A stretch of 64,000 nucleotides of DNA, from contig CM022672.1 of the NCBI GenBank assembly GCA_012295275.1, forward strand, positions 3,579,443 through 3,643,442. Reading direction: 5' to 3'. This DNA is from Chrysomallon squamiferum. Its lineage: Eukaryota; Mollusca; Gastropoda; Neomphalida; Peltospiridae. How positions within the stretch are numbered: position 1 is the stretch's first letter; the number at the start of each line of letters is the position of its first letter. The notes beneath the pieces are model-generated. The model saw only the letters and a program-made list of their open reading frames with translations. It did no database searches and was not told the DNA's origin. A program made the position numbers and the translations under genes. Positions 52,901-64,000 of this stretch are shown piece after piece.

Positions 52901-55900
52901 TACTCCTTCTACATAGAATCAAATACAAAAACAATTCAAACCTAGCTGCATCTTTTTTGTTTAGGTTCTGGTCTGCCTGTCCAACAGCTTCAGCTGAATC
53001 TTGTCCATCAAGACTTGACTGCTTTTTGTTCTTCTTCCCATCTTTGGCTGTCTCACTTTTGTCACTGGACGGTGACAGAGCTTGACCAGAGATCTGAGAC
53101 TCATCTGTGGACACTCTTGACCGTGAACGTGTGTTATGCACAAAAGGTTCTGCTGGCCCAGTGGTACTGGCAACTTTGACAATTGGTATAGGCTGTTCTG
53201 GCAGAGGTATCTCACTGAGTTCAACGACATACGGCTGCTCGTCCATGGTTGGTGTTGGTGGCTGTTTTTCATCCATCGTGGGTGTGCCGGGCGGCTCGTC
53301 CTCTGTTGGGGTGGGAGGGTTCTCATCAAGGGTTGGGGTTGGTGGCGATTTGGACAGTGTTTCCACTGGTTCCGCAGCATTTTCTACGTAAGTGTACACG
53401 ACTGTTTCTTCTACTTCCACTGACTCTTCGATCACCTGTTCAGCAGCGACGTAGCTCTGGCTGCTGAACGGCTGCTTCTTCTCTGTGAAAACAGTTTCGT
53501 ATTCGTCAGATGTGTAACGCTTGCAGCGAGTCCTCTGACGACAGAGTCTCCTCTCCATCACCTTCTGCTGCTTTAGCTGTTCCTTCATTTCTTCCTTCGT
53601 TTTTCTTTTTCTTCTCTTTCTGCTTCCTTCAGACTCATCTTGCGAAGTCACAGACGTCTGAGAAATCAGGGAGGAATTTAGATCTTCCTTCTTTGAATCA
53701 ACTTGTATTTTTTAAAAATGAAAAAAATATGGTTATGATTCTCTTGAATTATTACTTTTTTTATTTTTTACTCATCTGTATAATTAGTGAATATGTAAAT
53801 ATGCTGCAACAGTGTAACAAATTTAATATATATAAAATATTCTCTTAAATTAATACATTTACTTATTTAGTAATAATATCATTTTCTTCTTTCTTTTGCT
53901 AAACAAATCTTTTTTTCTTTTTTTTTTTTAAATATTAATAAATAATCTAGTAACAAAATAATAATAAAAATATAGAAATAAAACATTCACCATCATACAC
54001 TATAAATATTTTATTTACCAGTCTCATCTGTTGTTTCAGCTTCTTTTTTCTTTTCTGCAGATTTCTTTTTCTCTTCTTTCAGTCTGGCTTTTTCTTCTTC
54101 TCTTTCTTTCCTCTTTGCTTCTAGTTCAGCTCTTCTTTGCAATCGTTTTTGGTAACGTTCTTCTTTTTCTTTTGCCTTTAAAATAAAATTAAATTATGGT
54201 AAACACTGAAAGCAAAAATAAGGACAACAGTGGCTTCAAATAATTATGAACATTAGGATATTTACTATTCTTATTTTTTTCTCTTCTCGAGATTCCTCTT
54301 CGTCACTGCTATACTTGTAGGAATATGACAACAACTTCTTTGTCTTGGAAACTTGTGGAGTTGTCTTCTCTTTGCTGGCTTGCTCTTTCTTTGCTTCTTT
54401 CTTCGGTGTGGGTGTTGGAGTTCTGCTAGTGGAAGTCTCGCATGGTCTGTCAAGACTGAAGTTTGCCTCAGGAAGGTCGTCTGGTCGTATTGGTGAAGAT
54501 ATTGGAGTTACTTCTGGAGAGGTAATTGAATCAGAATCTGAATCTCCAGCTGTTTTGGTAACAGAAAAAAGAAGAGGAAGTACATTATTAAGTAAGTGTG
54601 ATTATGTTAAATCTGGAAGGGAGAGGGAAGCAAATCTGCCAGTGAAGATTAATTTCTTTCATTAGATAAAATTATTTGAACAAATCTTCAATACCCAATA
54701 TAGTGATTGAATATGTGCATATTTACATATGAAAATCACTCTTAAAAAACCCATGCCACAAGTGTGTGGATATTTAAATCAAAGGAGTAAGAGAAATAAC
54801 CTGCAGGTTCCTGAACATTTTCTTCATCATCAGACTTTTTACCAGCTTCCTTCTTCGTTTTATCAGTCTCTGCGTCACTGGCATCTTCATCCTCTTCAAA
54901 TGAAGACAAGTCACTGGTATGTACTGAGCTGATAGTAACATCAGACAATGCATCTTCCTGGACAGTGACAATTCGATCCCAAGCAAACTTGAAGTGAGGT
55001 CTGTTTTCATCAGCGCCTTCCACAACAGTGTCTGAGGCTAGCTCCAAGGTAACATTCTGCGATGATTCTGGTATGGTGAACTCGGCAAAACCAGCCTTTG
55101 ACTCAAACGACTGCATCATGTCATTAACATCAGATTCTTCAGTGGATATTTCGGTAGGAACCTCTGTAGATATTTCTGGAGGTGGTGGGGGTGGAGGTTG
55201 GGGTGGTGGCTGCCCTGCATCAGACACGCCATCCGCTGATGTGTCTAAACTGCTGGCATAACTGCTTACGTTGGCCAGTAATGAAAGTGCTCCTGGAGAT
55301 GATACTGTACTGGGGGAATATGTCGGAGGTGGTGGGGTGGCCGATGTGCTCACAGGGGTGGAAAAACCTGGATGTGGGGTTAGCTCCACAGTTCCAGGTG
55401 GAGGTGGCGTTGCTGACCCTGATGAAGCCACCACTGTTGGTGGAGGCATTCTGAGGTTGGGTGGTGGGATGTTAGTTGGATGAGGAAAGAAAGATGTTGT
55501 GCCTGTTGTTGATGCTGATGAGACAGGTGTCACCTAATATAGAAATAAAACAATGTTAAAGAGATTTTAAAAATGAAATACTAGATATATATGTATATAT
55601 AAAATCTAAATTATGATAAATTATTTGCTAGGAAAATAAATAAACACAGTCAAATTCATAAAAAAACAAAAAACAAAAAAAACTTTACTTGCATAAAACC
55701 AATTTAAGATTATAAGATAAAATGTATTACATGTTCTTTTTTTTTTTAATCTGTATTTGCTGTTTTGCAAGCATGTGAAATAGGTTTTATCAAAGTTTCA
55801 ATAAATTTTTTATTTTTGTTTACAAACATTCCTGTGCACTCACCCCAGGCTGAGGAACCATGCCAGGCATCGGCGCAGTCTGATCAAACATGGCAGGTCC

Positions 55901-58518
55901 TGAGTAACCTGAATTCCACCCATACTGAAATTGAGGCATGTCATAGGAAGTGGGTACTGTTAATGGCATGGGGTAACTTGAATTCGGAGGTGAAATGAAA
56001 GGTGCTCCAGGACTTGGCCACATCCCTCCTGCTGGATACATTCCACCATAACCTCCCACTGCCATGCTGTTATAATCACCTAAAAATCAAAAAAATTTAA
56101 TACATGTTTATTTTTGTTTCAATTGTAGTACAAGGCATCAACAAAAAACTTACAAATATCAGTCTTTATGTCAGGTTTGTATGAAAGCTGGAATTTATGT
56201 TGTAGTGATAAATACTTAATATTAGATTTGGGTATGTTGATGACAAACACACTCTCAATTCATCAAAAGATTTTTAAACATTTCCCTGATTAATAGGAAT
56301 CACTAAACTAATAACTTGAATTAAAATAAAATAAGGAATGATCATAAACAGCTCAAAATTTTTAAATAATTAGGTTAACACCAAATATTTCATATGTTTA
56401 AAATGTTTATGTCTGATGTTAATTGTCTCACTGCTGTAATATCTTGTAGAAAACAATTATTATAATTCACACTGATGAATACATATATATATCTACAACT
56501 GAAAGAAAACGAAACATTATATTCATTTGATGTGATTTCTATTTAAATGCCATATTTTTGGTCATTAGAAAAAAAAAAAAAAAATTAATTTCAAAAATTA
56601 TTTAAATAATTACCAGCAAACGTCTTTCCACTGTCATGAATAAGATTTTTTTTTTATCAACAAAATTATTCTGATATTGATGTGTGTCTGCGCACAAAAT
56701 TGTCAGAAACATTTTGCAATTAAAACTTAAAATCTCTGACATAGAGTGATTGGTGTCTTCCTTACTTGTTGGAACATTCATCACTGGCTGTAATGCCTGC
56801 TGTGCGGCTTGCTGAGCAGCCTGCTGTCTGTTCTGCTGTTCTTGCTTCCTTCTTTGCAGCTGATCCTGGTACTGTTTAAGCTCAATACCCATGAAATTAC
56901 ACACTGCATCATCTATCTTGGGCTTTATCACTTGGAATATTTTTGGGTTAACTACCTGGTCTATGATACGTTCCACACCCTGATTCAGCATGCCAGATCT
57001 AGAAAATGTGACGATGAATTTATTAATATTAATTTTTTATATTTCTTTCTTTTTTTTTTTTTTTTTTTTTTTAAATTAAAAATAATTCCTCTTATCTGTG
57101 TTTACAGGTATAATTACAAATATATTTCCTGTGTTTTTGCTGGGCATCTCACATTATTATAAATATAAAAGAATAAATTAGAAATTAAGAAGCTTTTGAA
57201 AGGAATATATTTTATTCCTATAAAATATTATTAGTATCTTGTCATTTGTATTTATGTACATGTATTTTCAAACTAAAAAATAACTACTACTATGGTAATA
57301 GTACATCAAAATAGTTTTTTAATAATTAGTAAAAAATAGTTCTTGTTGTTCATTTGTTGTTTGTTACTTTAAAAAAAGAAAACATTTAAATCCTTTTTTG
57401 AAATTTAATAAAGTTAACTTTAATTTTAAATTTAATTCCAGTTTTCTTCTCATAAACTATTTAAACCAGCAACAGACTTCTGACTACAACTTACTGATTG
57501 ATCTGTTTGCGAAGGCTGTTTCTCAGCTGATTCTTGTTCAGTTTTGAACTCCATTTTTGTGTAGAAAGAAAACGAGCCACATAACTCTCCACTCTCTGTC
57601 TCAAATTCTGGTATGCTGGCTGTTATAAATATATTAATAATCTATTTACATGAAAGAATTTTAAATTGTACACATACTGATATGTTTTACTTGATCATAA
57701 ATGCCTATTTTGTCTAGTAATAATATAATACTGCAATAGAAAAAAAAAAAAATATATTCTGCTCTTTGCAATTGTATTTGGGATGCCAATTCAATATCCT
57801 TGGATTTATCAGTTATGTTGTTTCTTTGCCACTTTCAGCAGGTTAGCTATGAAAATCAAAATAAATGTAAATGTAAATAAATAAATACATACTTTATTAT
57901 TAATAAAGATTAATCAATAGTTATAAATATAATATAAGCTGAATGTATATCATTTCTTTTTACCGCGACAAATGCCATTGTATGAACTATGATTGTTAAT
58001 ATTGATACATCATTACATGTATCTCATGAAACAACTGTATTCATAACCTGAGAAATACAACTACAAAAAAGATTATCTCATTTGAACTGCTTGTGAAGTT
58101 AATATTGTTATCATAACAGTTATGTCTTACAATAAGTTGAATGTAGAGTATAAAATATACTTTCAATCCATTTTGCGTTTAATCAAACTCATAGCAACTC
58201 TCAACAGGATTCTAATCTAAACAATTAAACCAGTGGGGGGGGGGGAACAACATAACTGTGAGATACTGGGCAAAACTGTCAAAAATATGCCTTCTGTAAA
58301 CAGCCCGACAATGGATTTAGTGATATTATAATGTTAATGAGACACCTTTTTGTTTTTAATATAAAATAATAAATGTTCACTACACGAACCTTTGTGTCCA
58401 CGTCCGCCAAACATTCTTTTCTAAATTGGTCGAATATGCCTTGCGATTTTATTTTGCTAACAATTTCTTTGACACTTTCTGCCGATTCCGTGGTATCCTC
58501 AGATTCACCCGAATTCAT
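46997..58518 (-). CDS. BOD1L1: BOD1L1 homologue (BOD1/Shg1-domain, large disordered nuclear protein)
   Basis: Vertebrate BOD1L1 protects stalled replication forks and associates with SETD1A/COMPASS; Shg1 is the yeast COMPASS counterpart of the N-terminal domain. Eleven coding exons on the reverse strand are: 58518-58390, 57619-57495, 56998-56766, 56079-55844, 55533-54801, 54549-54266, 54175-54019, 53701-52942, 51991-51848, 51427-50348 and 49982-46997. They give 6,867 nt, 2,288 residues, fully in frame with GT-AG introns. Human BOD1L1 is about 3,050 residues (recalled). The N-terminal domain (about residues 15-120) carries IVSKIKSQGIFDQFRKECL, DVDTKPAYQNLRQRV and NKNQLRNSLRKQ..QSGMLNQGVERIID. 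Then come a QQAAQQAAQQA tract, a Gly/Pro/Met-rich region, a charged coiled-coil-like segment (about 581-632), TPT-acidic repeats, an SR-rich region (about 960-1150) and a 3-kb last exon rich in Ser and acidic residues. The C-terminus is basic (GRGKRHRKSPDR, end PPAKRAKR). Only the first domain is strongly diagnostic; BOD1 itself is excluded by length. Confidence 0.93.
58235..58245. repeat. Poly(G) tract in BOD1L1 intron 1
   Basis: Eleven consecutive G residues. This is unusual in this AT-rich window and is an error-prone position for sequencing. Confidence 0.85.
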
Positions 58519-59580
58519 GATGGAAAAAATCCCAAAAGTTAAAATTTGGACTCCATATTTTTTCTTTTACAAATTTCCTATCATTGTATCAGAGCATGCA
58601 CTTCCGTTTTCGCTGGGCTTTATGCAACTTATATTGAAAAAGCAATAATACTGTAAATACATACCAGAAATTTTCTGAAAATTATTTAAATACTAAAATA
58701 TTTTATTCTTTTACAGCTGAAGTTATGAACTAACCATATACAAAGTTATATAAGTTATTTTGGAATGGTGTAAAAATATTTACTGACAACATTAATAAAA
58801 TAATATAATTAACAATAAAATAAAATAAAATAAGACCAGAAAAGAATGGAAAAGAATAGAATAAACAGTTCTTATTCATTAAATAAAATATTTAATGAAT
58901 TGTAGTTGAGATTGTCCACAACCCCCTCCCAAAACAACCAATAAAACTATCATTTTTCTGCATGAACTTTAATTTATTTATCCTTTGAAATTATTATCTG
59001 TAAATGGATGAATATATACATATTTCTTTATAAATAAATAAGTGTAGAAAAATGTTAAATATTTTATCAAACCATTTACTCGCAACTTTATTTTTGTTTA
59101 TAAACATATGAGGTTAAGAAGTAAAAAACAAAAATAAAAACAAACATTTTACAATATTTAGAAAAGAAATTATAATTAACTTCTGATATTTTTAAATATT
59201 AAATTAAACTAAATTATGGCATATACTTATATGTTAGCTTATAACGTGTCATCAATCTTATTTTAAATGTTATAAACATTACTGGGTTATTTTTTTTTTT
59301 GGGGGGGTTCCGTTGTATTATTATTATTATTTTTTTAATAGTATATACTATTTTAACAGCTGTATGTCGCACATGACTGGGCCTACGTGTAAATTCCGCA
59401 GTACATTTCATACGATATCTTTGGCTAGCTATTGTACATAACTTCGGTCAATATGGCGGAGTACGGTTAGGACAAAGTTGCTTGGTCAGGTAATTTAGGG
59501 GATAGCGTTGTACCACGTGAAGATCGGAGTACAACTTTAACCAAATAACATCGTGGGAATTCGTTTAATTTATTTCGGCT
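58519..59580. promoter_or_regulatory. BOD1L1/mitoferrin divergent promoter region
   Basis: The start codons are 1,062 bp apart in head-to-head orientation. Toward mitoferrin, AATATGGCGG at 59450-59459 matches the YY1 consensus AANATGGCGG seen near many animal start sites, about 120 bp before the ATG. Toward BOD1L1, CACTTCCG at 58598-58605 reads CGGAAGTG on the reverse strand, an ETS-type core about 80 bp before its ATG. The middle is AT-rich, with a T11-G7 junction at 59290-59307. Confidence 0.5.
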
Positions 59581-62335
59581 ATGGATGAAGATGATGTCTA
59601 TGAAAGTCTGCCACCATCATCCACGATGACAACTCACATGGTGGCGGGAGCCGCGGCCGGAGTCATGGAACATTGCGTCATGTACCCTGTTGATTGTGTA
59701 AAGGTAAAAGGGTGCAAATTATGAATTCACATAAAACCATGTTAAAGATATTATATACATGATTTCTGTGTATGTCACTAGAACTTACGTTGTGGTAATG
59801 TATTTTTAAACACAGGATTTGTTCACCATCTCGTTCTGCATTTATCAGTTATTCCGAAGTTAGTCTGTTACATAATCTTTATTTCATTTATATCTTAAAA
59901 ATACCATTGTCAAATTCAATGAGTCTAGTGATCAATTATGGACTGGTGACAGTAATAAAGGACATAATTATATGGTACATCTTTCGACCATGTGCGGCAT
60001 ATAATATCTACAACTTTGTGCCAAAAGTATTGTTACAAATGTATCAACCACGATACATCATTTTACATGTGCTGTAAATTGTAATGATTCAGCAAATTCA
60101 CTGAATGTAATATTTCTTGTAATTTATGTAAATGAGGCGTAAACATGATTCAATTAGAATGATGTTTCATTAAATTAAAATACTGCTTTTCATGATAGCC
60201 AGATCAGATAATATATTTTTTCATTTTATAGACAAGAATGCAAAGTCTGGTTCCCGATCCAAAGGCAAACTACCGAAGTATGCTTGATGCTTTACGAAAG
60301 ATAATACGACACGAAGGTATGAAGAAAACAGTTCGTGGCATCAGTGCAGTTATCACTGGAGCTGGACCTGCACATGCGATGTACTTTGCTTGTTATGAAA
60401 AGATTAAGAAAGTAATCAGTGGAGGCCAGCAAGGAAACCATTTTGCAAATGGTGAGTTATGATACAGTTTATAAAAAAACCTAAAACACTGATAGAATCT
60501 TTTTCTCAGACTGTAAAAATAAGCTCTTTGAGATTTGTGTCTTACAAAATTTTATGTCTGGATATGATTTATTTTCTGTTGTGGATACAAACATTGAGTC
60601 CATTCATCAGACTGCTTAATTAAAGCCCAGGTGGTGTAGCATCACAATCATGTTTATATAATACAAATATTTTAATAATAATTCTAGGAAAATAGTTACA
60701 CTAATAATAATAAAATATTAATTAAGATAACAAAACAGTAATAGAAAACCTCCATGGCCAATCTAATACGAGTGAATGTATTGGGATAACCATGCATAAA
60801 GAATATTTATTAAAATAAACTGAAAGTCCTTTGAGCACTGGATGTTTATTAAGCATTTTTCTAATTGCCTCTCTTCCACCACACAACAACAAACTCATCA
60901 CTATTAATAGAAATGTTTTGCAGACTTCATAGCAGCTGTCTATGTTCCTACATTTTTTTAATTTATAGAAATATCAACAACATACAAATACATGTTAGTT
61001 GTGTAATAATAAGGATTCTGTTATTCACAATAATGGACCACCACAAATTGCATAATACTTAATAGTAGGCTGCTATAACTAAGTTGTCATATTACTATAT
61101 TATTAGTTCTACTTACATCTCGATTTTATTTTGCAATTATTAGAACATTACCTCAGATGTGACATATAATTAACCTCTAAGAAACAAAACCTATATGTAT
61201 AGTCTGTAGACTGATTAATTTAGATGGTTACATAGTTTGGAAACTGCGATCTGAATATAGCATTCTTCTATGCTGGATCAGTGAAATATGTACATATATA
61301 TATATATATTTGTTGTTATAGGGGTTGCTGGTTGTGTTTCCACTCTACTACATGACATTGTTATGAATCCAGCTGATGGTATGTCTTAAACATTATTATT
61401 ATTATTCTGTTTGTGTTGGAAGATTTAGTTTATAATTAAATTAAATTCTTTAAATATTGGTGATCCTTTCTTGATTGTTTTACATAAACACACACATGCA
61501 CACACACACATGCTTTTTGTATGAGAATTTAATGAAATGAACTAATATTTCTGCACTTGGAATTATATTCATTGTAAGTGGGTGTTGTCGTTTTTTTTTA
61601 AGGTATGAGCTGTAAATTGAAAACATTTTATATTCTTTTTGAAAGGCATAAATAATTTATGAAAGAAAAAACAAATTTTTTTATTATTTATTTTCATTCT
61701 TTGATATTTTATCATTGTACATTACAATATGAAAAAAAATAAAAACAGAACAAGATTAATTTTTCAAACTTGTTTACCTTTCAGTGGTCAAGCAGAGAAT
61801 GCAGGTGTACGGCAGCCCTTATCGGACATGCATGCACTGCGGCAAAGTAATTCTTCAGAAGGAAGGAATGAGTGCCTTTTACAGGAGCTTTACAACACAA
61901 CTGGCCATGAACGTTCCTTTTCAAGCCATTCATTTTATGACTTACGAAATAATGCAGGACTCCTTGAACCACGAACGTCGTTACAATCCTCAAACACACA
62001 TGGTGTCCGGTGCTATGGCAGGAGCAGTTGCTGCTGCATCTACCATGCCGCTGGACGTGTGCAAGACGTTGTTGAACACGCAGGAGAAGTGTGCCAGGAG
62101 GCAGGTGACATGCATCAATGGTATGTCTTCTGCATTCAGAACCGTTTACGAATTTCAGGGTGTCCTAGGATTCTTTCGTGGACTGCAGGCGAGGGTGATA
62201 TACCAGGCTCCGGCCACTGCAATTTCCTGGTCTGTGTACGAGTTTTTCAAGTACATCATCACACAGCACCGACAGAAAGATGATTCTCATTTTCTAACTT
62301 CCCCTGTGCAGGTTTCTGCAGTGTCCCCTAGATAG
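59581..62335 (+). CDS. mfrn: Mitoferrin, mitochondrial iron carrier (SLC25 family; SLC25A28/SLC25A37-type)
   Basis: Mitoferrins move iron across the inner mitochondrial membrane for haem and Fe-S cluster synthesis. Four coding exons are: 59581-59703, 60232-60451, 61322-61378 and 61785-62335, all with GT-AG introns, giving 316 residues. The three carrier repeats each carry the PX(D/E)XX(K/R) signature: PVDCVK (about 36-41), PADVVK and PLDVCK. Mitoferrin-type stretches are [53 protein letters not shown] and [11 protein letters not shown]. Only about 18 residues precede the first carrier helix, shorter than in human SLC25A37 (338) or SLC25A28 (364, both recalled). The second matrix loop contains CMHC, absent from the human sequences as I recall them. 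It equally represents both human paralogues. Possible poly(A) signals are AATAAA at 63005-63010 and 63643-63648. Confidence 0.97.
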
Positions 62336-64000
62336 ACGTTTGTGTAAGTTCATCTAAAAATCTCTCAGTTTCTCTCTCTTCACTTTACCTTTCCTTTTCA
62401 GATAAATTTCAGTAATTCTTAAATGTTTCTCTTTCCTCGATTCTTCCAGAAATAATTAGTTGATGTGGCTAGTATAATAATAATTTCAGTCAGCTTTCAA
62501 CTCTTCCACATGTATTTAACAAATAACTAAATATTTAAACAACAGGCCTATCAAAAAAGTTAAAAAAATAAAAATAATACATTGAAAAAGGAATAAAAAT
62601 GATCAGTTTAGATCATCCTACTTGATACAAACATAAATTTTTGTATATCGTCTGCATAAAATGATGTATTATATTTTTGTGTTTTCAGGTCAAATGCAAG
62701 AAGACAATTAAAGCACAAATTAATATGCTCATCTGGCTAGAATAAATTGCTATTATAGTGACCGGTCCACAGAGATTATTCAGTTGTAACTGAACAAAAC
62801 AAAGGCAATGCTTATAAAACCGTTATCTTACAAGAGTTTATTATATTGCTTTAAATAATATTATGAATTTGTTAATTGTTAAAATGACTAAATAATGTTA
62901 ATGTAATGTACTTTTGAGCTGGGCTCAAGTTAAATTGGCTTTCTGGTTCATTGAGCTGATCAGCCAATGAAGCCAGGAATGATTATGATATTATCCATAA
63001 ATTGAATAAAAGTATTTCTCTAGTCATTATATAAAATAAATGAAAGAAATTTCTGTAACATGCTTGATGAGTAGGTTGAGTATATGCTTATATATGATAA
63101 AATAATCTAAACTGAAAGAAAAAAACAACATTTGGAACAGTAATTTTAAATTTAAAACATGCTTACTAAAATGAATGTAAAGAAATCTGTTGTCATAATG
63201 AGGTAACTGATTTTATAGCATCCTTTGTTTAAACAGTGTATTCATAATAATGTTAACACTTTTTCCCTATGCAAGTATATTTTAATTTGTGTCTAGACTG
63301 TTGTAGGTTTTTTTAAAATTATTATTACTTTGGTTTTGTAATTTTTTAAATTAATTTTTCCTCCTTTTTAATTATTAAAATTACTATTTGTTTTAATTGT
63401 ATTTCTTTTTGCTTTTAAATTTAAAATTTGTCTCTTTTGATACTTTTTTGACAGATCTGAATCAGAAATGATATGAGTAATTTGACAATGATCTGACATG
63501 CATAAAATAAAAATTACAGATCTATTTTGATTGTTTGGCAATTAAAAAATTGAAAACTAGTTATGTTCTGCTGTTATGGAAAAATCATGTATTGCAAGTT
63601 AGAATGTAGTTCAGCTGAAATATGTTTTTATTTAATAATTTCAATAAATGATCTAATTAACCAGTTATGTTTACTTTACAAATCAGGGACTTTTTGTTTT
63701 CTTTGCATGTGCTTTTTGTCATAATGTTTATTATTGCCAAATTGAATTATAGTCAGTTTGTAACTGAGTCTATGCTAAGTCCAAATATAATGTAAACCGT
63801 TCGTTGATGAACTTTTTGATAATGTTTATATAAATAAATGTATGAAAATATTTAGTAGCTCTTAATATTTATTTGTGGTGTATTTAATTTTGTGTTCTCC
63901 AAATTTTAATTATTTTTTTATTAATATTTTTAATTTGTATGTTTGTTATGTTGGAATTTTTTTTTTATTTTTTTTATTTTTTTACTTTGAATATTTAAAT
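62336..64000 (+). other. Mitoferrin 3' UTR and downstream intergenic DNA
   Basis: AT-rich sequence without a coding region. AATAAA hexamers at 63005-63010 and 63643-63648 are candidate polyadenylation signals, so the 3' UTR may be about 0.7 or 1.3 kb. The window ends in T-rich DNA with no further gene visible. Confidence 0.55.

Noticed and set aside
53107-53467. Forward-strand Gly/Ser/Val-rich open frames
   Set aside because: They are antisense to the TPT-repeat exon of BOD1L1.

Overview
This is a window of animal nuclear DNA. It is AT-rich, intron-containing, dotted with microsatellites and poly(A)/poly(T) tracts, and holds five conserved protein-coding genes with canonical metazoan exon-intron structure. 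The proteins look close to their vertebrate counterparts (recalled, not searched), but the introns, the single mitoferrin gene and the repeats fit an invertebrate bilaterian. A mollusc-like lophotrochozoan is my best guess, held at low confidence. There is no prokaryotic, organellar or viral gene organisation. Layout: 1-10,900 is a gene-poor, simple-repeat-rich flank with two inverted copies of a pogo/Tigger-like MITE. MOGS (ER alpha-glucosidase I) runs forward at 10,999-14,076. ACTR1 (centractin/Arp1 of dynactin) runs in reverse at 25,972-18,275. SUFU (suppressor of fused, Hedgehog pathway) runs forward at 27,174-44,145. A BOD1L1 homologue (Shg1/BOD1 domain, chromatin and replication-fork protein) runs in reverse at 58,518-46,997. 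Mitoferrin (mitochondrial iron carrier) runs forward at 59,581-62,335. Strand alternates along the window, giving two head-to-head pairs (ACTR1/SUFU, 1.2 kb between start codons; BOD1L1/mitoferrin, 1.06 kb) and two tail-to-tail pairs. I rebuilt all five genes exon by exon. ACTR1 assembles to exactly 376 codons, the recalled length of human ACTR1A. BOD1L1 gives 2,288 residues and mitoferrin 316, all with open frames. MOGS (about 814 residues) and SUFU (about 474) each need one extra base in a homopolymer run to stay in frame. The genes are housekeeping or developmental and do not form one pathway. ACTR1 next to SUFU, head-to-head, is however the arrangement known at human 10q24, so it looks like ancient microsynteny. 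Non-genic points of interest are: a tandem array in SUFU intron 3 whose unit resembles the exon 3 splice-donor junction; a 23-bp perfect palindrome in SUFU intron 1 centred on a consensus Maf recognition element; a decayed non-LTR reverse transcriptase/RNase H relic in SUFU intron 6; a candidate Tigger-like element in ACTR1 intron 1; and two GC-AG introns. I found no wholly new biological system.
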